A stretch of 12,789 bases of DNA. It comes from an uncultured Veillonella sp. (GTDB taxonomy: Bacteria; Bacillota; Negativicutes; Veillonellales; Veillonellaceae). The notes under the pieces are model-generated. The model did no database searches, was not told where the DNA came from, and was given only the letters and a program-made list of their open reading frames with translations. Of the stretch, positions 1 through 6,320 are shown piece by piece. The translations under genes were made by a program, and so were the position numbers. Position 1 is the first letter of the stretch, and each line of letters begins with the position of its first letter. Location: NCBI GenBank assembly GCA_900757715.1, contig CAAEOZ010000081.1, positions 1-12,789 of the forward strand, read 5' to 3'.

Positions 1-1
1 G

Positions 2-460
2 CAGTTTTACAAGAACTTAAAGCGTGCTCGCGTGCGCATGGGCAAAAGCCAAATCGAAGTAGCAAAGGCCGTAGGTATCAGTAATGCGGCGCTTTCAAAT
101 TACGAAACAGGGTATCGCGAACCAGATTTAGATACACTCTGTGCTCTGTCTCGCTATTATGGATTGACCTTGGATGAGCTGTTGGATGTAAATGGAGAAG
201 AACACGAGCCTATCTATGATCTCAGTCCTGTACTTAAAAACAAATACATCGCCTATAAAGGGGAAGTATTTGAGTTAAAAGACTCACAAAAACGTGCGCT
301 CTTGCGTGAGCTAGATAATCTATTTACTAAATTTGAGAAATCAAAAGTAGAAGATAAAGGAAGCAAGCCAAAGACGTACAAACATGGAAACCCTCATATC
401 AATCGGGCGGGCCTAGCTAGCAGCGCTGGTAGTTTAGCAGCACGACGGAATATAAAGTAG
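2..460 (+). CDS. XRE-family helix-turn-helix regulator, 5' end outside window
   Basis: Probable DNA-binding transcriptional regulator. The reading frame is open to the left edge: before the GTG at 32 it reads QFYKNLKRAR, the usual first helix of XRE/Cro-C1 HTH domains. The GTG is therefore not the start, and the true start probably lies just upstream of base 1. The HTH domain covers about the first 60 residues (KSQIEVAKAVGISNAALSNY followed by E-G-x-R-E-P-D-L-D-T-L, then LTLDELL), matching the family closely. The remaining ~85 residues hold a charged helical segment (KDSQKRALLRELDNLFTKFE) and a basic tail rich in G, S, A and R. No effector domain is recognised, so the target is unknown. An intrinsic terminator follows 60 bases after the stop. 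The next genes are on the opposite strand, so it does not share an operon with them. Confidence 0.88.
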   Translation, partial: QFYKNLKRARVRMGKSQIEVAKAVGISNAALSNYETGYREPDLDTLCALSRYYGLTLDELLDVNGEEHEPIYDLSPVLKNKYIAYKGEVFELKDSQKRALLRELDNLFTKFEKSKVEDKGSKPKTYKHGNPHINRAGLASSAGSLAARRNIK

Positions 461-520
461 AGACAATTAATGTACCGTATATTTTATTTAATTTTTCATA
501 TATAACTAAATTATAAAATG

Positions 521-565
521 AATGTTGGAAGAGATACTATATTAGTATTACTTCCAACATTTTTT
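521..565 (+). terminator. Intrinsic terminator of the XRE gene
   Basis: An 11-bp perfect stem (521-531 AATGTTGGAAG with 551-561 CTTCCAACATT) continues into an inner stem (534-539 with 543-548), so almost the whole element folds as one hairpin. A run of T follows at 560-565. It lies 60 bases after the XRE stop codon and fits a rho-independent terminator for that gene. Confidence 0.85.
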
Positions 566-714
566 AGTCTATTTAGTTTAGGCTCTTTTTATAATAAAAG
601 TAATTAAGGTTAATCTTATATGTTTAATATGTATATCTAAAATATACTAATGTTGAAGTAAAGTTATAAATGAAAATCTAAAAATATATGCATTGAAAAT
701 TGCTTGATTAAGGT

Positions 715-750
715 AAAAAATAGTACCAATCATTTATATGATTGGTACTA
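715..750 (-). terminator. Intrinsic terminator of the minus-strand two-gene unit
   Basis: A perfect 13-bp stem (721-733 TAGTACCAATCAT with 738-750) encloses a 4-base loop. The A run at 715-720 becomes a T run on the minus strand directly after the hairpin. This is the form of a rho-independent terminator for transcripts coming from the minus-strand gene ending at 823, about 70 bases downstream of its stop. Confidence 0.85.
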
Positions 751-822
751 AAACAATTTTGTAGAGTGAGAATTCTAAATTTTGGATTGTTTATAAAATG
801 CTAAATAAAGTTTATAGCTTTA

Positions 823-1248
823 TTATTGATCATTTAAAAAACTTTTTTTTATAGTAAGTGGTTTTGCTAAGTCTCCGATTTCGGGGTTATCAAAAGGGAC
901 AATATATTCTTCACCAGGGATTTCCTCTACCAGTTCTTTAGGATTCGTCTCAAAGTATTGAGAGAGAAGTCCATTAGATTTTTGGGTAGTAATAATTTTG
1001 CGGCTTTGCTCCCGTTTTATTTTATCAGATGTGAGTGTACACATTGTATTCTGTATATGAGTTACTTTACCATAACCTTTCACAATTTCAAAATTCCCTA
1101 GCGATTCTTTCGTATCAGGATCAAATATTTCTTCTCCAATTTTATAAATGAGAAATCTATCATTGATTGATACATTCTCGTTAGAGCCAATATTGAGTAC
1201 AACATTAGTGTCATCGATTACTTTTGCAATCATTATTTTTTTATTCAT
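823..1248 (-). CDS. Small soluble protein of unknown function, FlgT-C-like beta domain
   Basis: 141 residues with no signal peptide or membrane segment, so probably cytoplasmic. I do not recognise a named family. Residues 7-75 have the pattern of a small beta-barrel domain seen at the C-terminus of FlgT-like proteins (from memory): a strand ending in V-L-N-I-G-S, a turn N-x-N-V, then ND-R-F-L-I-Y, then D-P-D-T-K-E-S-L-G, then a G-K-V-T strand. The tail, about residues 85-141, is charged with a proline-rich acidic stretch. The start ATG has a GAGG ribosome binding site on the minus strand at 1259-1256, seven bases away. It is the second gene of a minus-strand pair. The upstream gene product appears to carry a related domain, and a 46-nt palindrome lies in the gap. 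Composition is AT-rich compared with the flanking dnaE region. Function unknown. Confidence 0.8.
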   Translation of the reverse strand: MNKKIMIAKVIDDTNVVLNIGSNENVSINDRFLIYKIGEEIFDPDTKESLGNFEIVKGYGKVTHIQNTMCTLTSDKIKREQSRKIITTQKSNGLLSQYFETNPKELVEEIPGEEYIVPFDNPEIGDLAKPLTIKKSFLNDQ

Positions 1249-1278
1249 ACTACAACCTCATAGACAGTAATAATTTAA

Positions 1279-1324
1279 GAAATATATAATAACAAATTAT
1301 TTATAATTTGTTATTATATATTTC
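1279..1324. repeat. 46-nt near-perfect palindrome between the two minus-strand genes
   Basis: The left arm 1279-1300 pairs base for base with 1303-1324, leaving only TT at the centre; in RNA the loop would be four or more bases. It is almost entirely A and T, with one G:C pair at the base and one inside. No long T run follows it on the minus strand, so it is a weak terminator candidate. It sits between the stop of the membrane-protein gene (1348) and the ribosome binding site of the downstream gene (1256-1259). Roles could include an mRNA-stability or processing hairpin, partial termination, or an operator for a dimeric protein. Confidence 0.8.
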
Positions 1325-1347
1325 AAGTTTTATTAGAATTTAATGGA

Positions 1348-1881
1348 TTAATGGAATTCTTTTGTTAATGTTGGTGATATAGAAATACTCTCGATTGTCA
1401 GGGGTAAATTAATACTTAATTGATAAGAGACCTGAATTAAGCCTTTAGAATTAATGCTTTCGATATGTCCAATACCAATTGGATTCAGTATATCATTTTT
1501 CTGTTCATAGATAGCTATTAATGATCCAACATTAAATATATTACATATATTACAAGTAAATAAAAGTTTATTTTGATCGGGAAATATTCGGATAACCTTA
1601 TGTGAAAAAATAAGATTATTTTTGGACTCTGAGAGTTGCTGCTTAGTCTCAGATAGTTGTTGTTTAATTTCAGATAGCTGTTGTTTAGTTTCAATTGATT
1701 CATTTTTATGATTAAGATTTATTTCTATCAATAACCAAATTAATAAAATTAAGAGAACTAAAAGGACTATGAACCATGATTTGTAAACATATTCATAAGG
1801 GGAATACTGCCACATTAAATAAGAGATGATAAATCCAATAAATGCCCCCAAAATATTTGAATACTTTTTAATAATTATCAA
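1348..1881 (-). CDS. Two-TM membrane protein with heptad coiled coil and small beta domain
   Basis: 177 residues, no recognised family. In order: a short basic N-terminus (KK at 5-6), a membrane helix at about 8-24, a second at about 36-54 (almost all L, I and V), then a linker. Three exact-register heptads KQQLSE(I/T/S) start at residues 66, 73 and 80, with a partial fourth at 87, which predicts a coiled coil. The C-terminal half (about 93-170) is beta-rich with N-V-G-S-L-I-A-I-Y-E. This resembles the domain in the downstream gene's product. Two membrane passes with a basic N-terminus suggest both ends face the cytoplasm. The start is TTG at 1881: an in-frame TAA lies six codons upstream with no other usable start between. 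GGAGG (minus strand, about 1896-1892) is 10 bases from the TTG. Probably a membrane platform paired with the soluble gene; function unknown. Confidence 0.78.
   Translation of the reverse strand: MIIIKKYSNILGAFIGFIISYLMWQYSPYEYVYKSWFIVLLVLLILLIWLLIEINLNHKNESIETKQQLSEIKQQLSETKQQLSESKNNLIFSHKVIRIFPDQNKLLFTCNICNIFNVGSLIAIYEQKNDILNPIGIGHIESINSKGLIQVSYQLSINLPLTIESISISPTLTKEFH
1624..1686 (-). repeat. Three tandem 21-bp repeats coding for a heptad
   Basis: Three adjacent 21-bp units (1666-1686, 1645-1665, 1624-1644) encode KQQLSEI, KQQLSET and KQQLSES in the membrane-protein gene. The first two are nearly identical at DNA level and the third has diverged more. Each unit is one coiled-coil heptad, so gain or loss of a unit keeps both the frame and the heptad register. 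Confidence 0.85.
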
Positions 1882-1906
1882 AGCATAGACACCTCCTTAT
1901 AAAAAG

Positions 1907-1915
1907 ATTATATCA
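1907..1915 (-). promoter_or_regulatory. Extended -10 promoter of the minus-strand pair
   Basis: Read on the minus strand this is TGATATAAT: a perfect TATAAT hexamer with the TGn extension of extended -10 promoters. No good -35 is seen (TTCTTC at 17-base spacing), which extended -10 promoters tolerate. Transcription would begin near 1900, almost at the AAGGAGG ribosome binding site (1898-1892), giving a very short leader. Confidence 0.6.
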
Positions 1916-2063
1916 TAGAAGAATAATAAGAAGAATCTTTATATGGGACTATAGGAGAATTGGTATTTTTAGTTTTCTAGGTGTTAGAGGATATATAAGT
2001 AATTCCTATTAAAATCACCAGATTTTTACGATTTTATGAGTGTTTTATGATAAAATAAAAGGT

Positions 2064-2807
2064 ATGAATACTTCAACAACTAGGTCTATTACCTATAATG
2101 GCGACAGAATTGAATATGAGCTAACTATCAAGCGTGTGAAGAACATGAACATGCGCATTACGAGGGATGGTGTGATCCATGTGTCGGCGAATGGGTATGT
2201 GCCGGATTATGTGGTGGATAAATTTGTAATCGAGAATATGCCCTCCATTGAGCGGACTCGTTACAAGATTGATGCATTGAATGCCAAGCGTGTCGATGCG
2301 TTGCAGTATGTGAATGGTGAAAGCTTATCAATCCTCGGCATTCCCGTTACGTTGCGCCTAGTTGAGCAGGATGGAAAGCCTCATATCGGCTTTGATGGAA
2401 AAGCCATCCTTACCATGGTAGTACCTTGTGGTACGACCTTTGAAGCGAAGCATAAATTGATGCAGAATTACTGGCGTAATTTAGGGGAGAAGGTCTTCGT
2501 CCATTGGGCGAAGGTCGTGTATCAACGCTTTCAAAAGCAACATATTGATGTCCCCATGCCAACTATAAAACAGCAACGTATGAAGAGCCGTTGGGGTTCT
2601 TGTACGCCAGCAAAGCAGCTTATCAAGATGAACACTCGATTATTGGAGGGACCACAGGCGTATATTGAGTACGTCATGGTTCATGAGTTTGCTCATTTTA
2701 AATATTTAGACCACTCCAAGAACTTTCACAATCTAGTGGTACAGTTTTTGCCAGATTGGAAGGCCCGCAAGAAGTCATTGAACGTGTATTTTGCTCATCG
2801 CCCTTAA
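2064..2807 (+). CDS. YgjP-like zinc metallohydrolase (DUF45 / M48-like)
   Basis: Predicted cytoplasmic zinc-dependent hydrolase of the YgjP/DUF45 group, about 247 residues from the ATG used here. The signature elements are in order: SRWGSC at 175-180, then the zinc motif HEFAH at 207-211, with the likely third histidine ligand at 217 (LDHS). N-terminal residues are the family's beta-rich part (S-I-T-Y-N-G-D-R-I-E-Y near 8-18). Physiological substrate is unknown for the family. The start is uncertain. A GTG at 2040 would add eight residues but has no ribosome binding site. The ATG at 2064 matches the usual family N-terminus, though its AAAGG lies too close to be a good site. A weak TATGAT box at 2046-2051 would put the transcript start just before the ATG, favouring it. 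dnaE begins 12 bases after the stop, so the two are probably co-transcribed. Confidence 0.88.
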   Translation: MNTSTTRSITYNGDRIEYELTIKRVKNMNMRITRDGVIHVSANGYVPDYVVDKFVIENMPSIERTRYKIDALNAKRVDALQYVNGESLSILGIPVTLRLVEQDGKPHIGFDGKAILTMVVPCGTTFEAKHKLMQNYWRNLGEKVFVHWAKVVYQRFQKQHIDVPMPTIKQQRMKSRWGSCTPAKQLIKMNTRLLEGPQAYIEYVMVHEFAHFKYLDHSKNFHNLVVQFLPDWKARKKSLNVYFAHRP

Positions 2808-2819
2808 AGGAGGTGTACC

Positions 2820-5800
2820 ATGCAGCCATTTGTACATTTACATAGTCATACAGAGTTTAGTTTGCTTGACGGCATCAGTCGTTTGCCTGACATGGTACGT
2901 CGTGCGAAGGAGTTAAATCAGCCGGCCCTTGCCATTACAGATCACGGCAATATGTACGCAGCTATTTATTTCTATAAAGAGTGTATGGCTCAAGGCATTA
3001 AGCCTATCATCGGTTGTGAAGTATATGTAACGGAAAACAGTCGATTTGATCGTCCTGAAGGTCGCAGCCGTGAAAGACTAAAACATCTTATCCTTTTGGC
3101 TGAGACCATGGAAGGGTATCGTAATCTTGTTAAAATTGTATCGAAAGCGTCTACAGAAGGCATGTTATATCGCCCTCGTGCAGACCGCGATCTATTGCGT
3201 CAATATAGCAAGGGGATTATTGCCCTCAGTGCTTGTATTCAAGGAGAAATCCCTCAGTATATCTTGCAAGATAATATGGAGGGCGCGAAGCGTTCCATCG
3301 AATGGTATATTGAGACGTACGGTAAGGATAATTTCTTCTTGGAAATCCAAAATCACGGGTTACCAGAAGAAGCAAAGGCCCAAGAGGAGCTTATTAAACT
3401 CAGCAAGGAATACGGTCTTGGCATCGTAGCGTCTAATGACTTCCATTATGTCTTAAAAGAGGATTCAGACGCGCAAGATATTAAGGTTTGTATTTCTACA
3501 GGCCGTCGTCGTGCCGAGGTGGACCGCTTAAAGTTCCCTAATGATGAGTTCTATCTAAAATCTGGGGATGAGATGGCGCAGTTGTTCTCACATATTCCTG
3601 GGGCCATCGAAAACACCTTAAAAATTGCGGACCGTTGTAACGTAGAATTTAATTTCGATGAACATCATTTGCCACACTTTGATGTGCCAGAAGGGGAAAC
3701 GTCTAAAACGTATTTACGTAAGGTTTGTGAACGGGAAATTCCACGCCTTTATGGTGAAACGTCTGAAGAGTTACAAAAACGTCTCGACTACGAGTTAGAT
3801 GTTATCGGTACGATGGGTTTTGAGGATTACTTCCTCATCGTATGGGACTATGTACGGTATGCCCGTGAGCATCATATCTTAGTAGGCCCTGGCCGTGGTT
3901 CTGCGGCAGGTTCTGTAGTAGCCTACCTATTGGGTATTACCGGTCTTGATCCATTGAAATATGATTTACTCTTTGAACGGTTTTTAAATCCAGAACGGGT
4001 AAGCATGCCTGATATCGATATTGACTTCTGCTATGAAAAGCGTGGTCAAGCTATCGAATATGTAACGCGAAAATACGGACAGGAGCGTGTATCCCAGATT
4101 ATTACGTTCGGTACAGAGGCGGCTCGTGCCGTGATTCGTGACGTAGGTCGCGTACTAGACTTGCCACTGGCGGAAGTGAACCGCATTGCTAAGATGATAC
4201 CTAATGAATTGGGCATTACCTTAGATAAGGCATTACAAGGCAAGGACTTAAAGGCTCTGTATGAATCTGATTCAAATGTAAAAGAGTTATTTGATTTTGG
4301 TAAAAAATTAGAAGGAATTGCGCGTAATTCGTCCACGCATGCGGCGGGTGTCGTAATTTCTGCGGATCCTCTAGATGACCACGTACCAGTACAAAATGCC
4401 AACGATGAAGGCTTTGTAACGCAGTACGATAAGGATAACATCGAGGAATTAGGGCTTTTAAAAATGGACTTCTTGGGCCTTCGTACCTTGACGGTTATGG
4501 GGGATGCCTTAAAGCTCATCAAGGCTAACCGTGGTATTGACCTAGACTTAGACGCCATTCCGCTCGATGATAAGGCGGCGTGTGATATCCTTACTAAGGG
4601 GGATACGTCTGGTGTATTCCAGCTTGAGTCGGAAGGTATCACCAAGCTCGTTATGGACCTTAAGCCTGAGCATTTTGAAGACTTAATTCCATTGGTAGCC
4701 TTGTATCGTCCAGGCCCACTAGGCTCTGGGATGGTGGCGGACTTTATCGACCGCCGTCACGGTAAAAAAGAGGTTACTTATTTACATCCAATTTTGGAAC
4801 CCATACTAAAAGATACCTTTGGGGTAATCTTGTACCAAGAACAGGTTATGCAGATTGCCTCCGCCATGGGTGGCTTCTCCCTTGGTCAAGCGGACTTGAT
4901 GCGCCGTGCCATGGGTAAGAAAAAGGAATCTGTTCTAAAGGCGCAGCGGGAGTCCTTTATTCAAGGCTCTGTAGCAAACGGTATTACCGAGTCCGTTGCG
5001 AATGAAGTATTTGACTTGCTCGTATACTTCGCTGGCTACGGCTTTAATAAATCACATAGTGCGGCGTATGCGTATATCGCGTACCAAACGGCGTATTTGA
5101 AAGCGCACTATTTCCCTGAATTCATGGCGGCTACCATGACGAGTTTCATGCAGAATATGCAAAAGTTAACGTATTATATTAACTCTTGCAAGAAGCACAA
5201 TGTTAAGGTTCTGGGCCCAGATATTAACTATTCTGAGCGCAGTTTTGCCGTGCAAGACGACGCTATTCGTTTCGGTCTTGGTGGTATCAAGAACGTAGGG
5301 GACAATGCTATCGATCGCTTGATTCGCGAGCGCAATGAGCACGGCCTCTATACGGATATTGTAGATTTCTGTAAACGGGTGGATAATCGAGTTGTGAATA
5401 AACGACTTCTTGAAAGTCTCATTCGTTGCGGTGCTATGGATGGTTTCCAGGAAAACCGGAATCAGTTGCTACACATGTATGAAAGCGCCCAAGCCGTTGG
5501 TGCTAAAGAGCAAAAGGATGCCGCTATGGGGACGATGAGTCTCTTTGGTGATATGGAAGAGGCGGTAGAGTTTATTCCAGTTCCCAATGTGGAAGATTTA
5601 TCGGAAGACGATAAGTTAAAGGATGAAAAGGAATACACTGGCTTTTATATTACAGGTCATCCATTGCAAGGCTATGCGAAAGAATTAGAAGGTCTCTTTG
5701 AACTGGGGGCTCTCGTAGAAAATCCAGAGCAATATGATGGTCAAACCATTACCTTTGGGGGCCTCATTGAAAATAAATCGGACCGCATGACAAAGCGCAA

Positions 5801-6227
5801 TGAGCTTATGTCTATACTTCGCATCGAGGATTATTCTGGTGCGGCGAATGTAGTGGCGTTCCCTAAGGTCTTTAGTCAAAGTCAACAGTTCCTTGCGGTC
5901 GATATGATCGTTAAGGTAAAAGGTCGCGTTGATGCGGATGAAAAGGGCGTGCAAATCATTGCAGACCGTATTACTCCATTAAAGGTAAACTATAATCAGG
6001 CAAAACAGGTGGCAATCCATATTTATGGTCAATATGATACACCGGAAAATAGTGAAGCCTTAAAACGTGTGCTAGTAAATACAGCAGGATCCGTGCCAAC
6101 GTCGTTATATTTACACCGTCAACGGAAACGTATAAATTTACCACCGAATATGTGCTTTGACCCTAGTGACGAATCTATCAAGGCTATTGAATCTATTCTA
6201 GGCGAGGGCTCCGTAGAGGTGCAATAA
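2820..6227 (+). CDS. dnaE: DNA polymerase III subunit alpha, DnaE
   Basis: Replicative DNA polymerase of the C family, which extends DNA strands within the replisome in the cytoplasm. 1135 residues, close to the family's ~1100-1160. The N-terminal PHP domain (about 1-210) keeps a full set of probable metal ligands: H8, H10, D17, H42, E67, H89, C139, D207 and H209. The polymerase core has GPGRGSAAGSVVAYLLG and MPDIDIDF, with catalytic aspartates D398 and D400, and the third acidic residue D550 in KMDFLGLRTL. GFNKSHSAAYA is at 741-751, helix-hairpin-helix lies around 830-880, and an OB fold near 975-1045 (ITFGGLI). The start ATG has an ideal AAAGGAGG site six bases upstream of the final spacer, and the gene follows the metallohydrolase by 12 bases. 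Whether it is the main replicase or a second polymerase beside PolC cannot be judged from this window. Confidence 0.98.
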   Translation: MQPFVHLHSHTEFSLLDGISRLPDMVRRAKELNQPALAITDHGNMYAAIYFYKECMAQGIKPIIGCEVYVTENSRFDRPEGRSRERLKHLILLAETMEGYRNLVKIVSKASTEGMLYRPRADRDLLRQYSKGIIALSACIQGEIPQYILQDNMEGAKRSIEWYIETYGKDNFFLEIQNHGLPEEAKAQEELIKLSKEYGLGIVASNDFHYVLKEDSDAQDIKVCISTGRRRAEVDRLKFPNDEFYLKSGDEMAQLFSHIPGAIENTLKIADRCNVEFNFDEHHLPHFDVPEGETSKTYLRKVCEREIPRLYGETSEELQKRLDYELDVIGTMGFEDYFLIVWDYVRYAREHHILVGPGRGSAAGSVVAYLLGITGLDPLKYDLLFERFLNPERVSMPDIDIDFCYEKRGQAIEYVTRKYGQERVSQIITFGTEAARAVIRDVGRVLDLPLAEVNRIAKMIPNELGITLDKALQGKDLKALYESDSNVKELFDFGKKLEGIARNSSTHAAGVVISADPLDDHVPVQNANDEGFVTQYDKDNIEELGLLKMDFLGLRTLTVMGDALKLIKANRGIDLDLDAIPLDDKAACDILTKGDTSGVFQLESEGITKLVMDLKPEHFEDLIPLVALYRPGPLGSGMVADFIDRRHGKKEVTYLHPILEPILKDTFGVILYQEQVMQIASAMGGFSLGQADLMRRAMGKKKESVLKAQRESFIQGSVANGITESVANEVFDLLVYFAGYGFNKSHSAAYAYIAYQTAYLKAHYFPEFMAATMTSFMQNMQKLTYYINSCKKHNVKVLGPDINYSERSFAVQDDAIRFGLGGIKNVGDNAIDRLIRERNEHGLYTDIVDFCKRVDNRVVNKRLLESLIRCGAMDGFQENRNQLLHMYESAQAVGAKEQKDAAMGTMSLFGDMEEAVEFIPVPNVEDLSEDDKLKDEKEYTGFYITGHPLQGYAKELEGLFELGALVENPEQYDGQTITFGGLIENKSDRMTKRNELMSILRIEDYSGAANVVAFPKVFSQSQQFLAVDMIVKVKGRVDADEKGVQIIADRITPLKVNYNQAKQVAIHIYGQYDTPENSEALKRVLVNTAGSVPTSLYLHRQRKRINLPPNMCFDPSDESIKAIESILGEGSVEVQ

Positions 6228-6265
6228 CATATGTTGCGTGGGGCACAGATAGCTTTCACCAACAT

Positions 6266-6274
6266 TGATATAAT
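6266..6274 (+). promoter_or_regulatory. Extended -10 promoter of pyk
   Basis: TGATATAAT is a perfect -10 hexamer with TGn extension in the 93-base gap between dnaE and the true pyk start. No convincing -35 is seen. The transcript would start near 6281, giving a ~40-base leader carrying the AGGAGGG site. The same nine-base motif occurs in the promoter of the minus-strand pair. No terminator separates dnaE from pyk, so read-through from dnaE is also possible. Confidence 0.5.
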
Positions 6275-6320
6275 AAGAAATGAACTATCCTATCTAGGGA
6301 TTGCTTTCATAGGAGGGATT

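Larger units (their letters stand above)
461..822. other. AT-rich convergent intergenic region without genes
   Basis: This 362-base stretch lies between the converging XRE gene and the minus-strand pair. It holds the two terminators listed separately (521-565 plus, 715-750 minus). The part between them (566-714) is very AT-rich, with only a few very short reading frames that lack ribosome binding sites. I see no gene, promoter or repeat there that I can support. Confidence 0.7.

Noticed and set aside
1624..1686. CRISPR-like repeats
   Set aside because: The 21-bp units abut with no spacers and encode heptads in frame; a protein repeat, not an array.
1518..1703. 61-codon minus-strand frame within the membrane-protein gene
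   Set aside because: Out-of-frame reading of the heptad repeats; it overlaps the better-supported gene entirely.
4046..4645. 199-codon minus-strand frame inside dnaE
   Set aside because: It lies wholly within the conserved polymerase core on the opposite strand; a reading-frame shadow.
6231..6320. N-terminal extension of pyruvate kinase from the ATG at 6231
   Set aside because: The AGGAGGG site and the family N-terminus MKRTKIVCTVGP both fix the start at 6321; the extension also covers the probable promoter.
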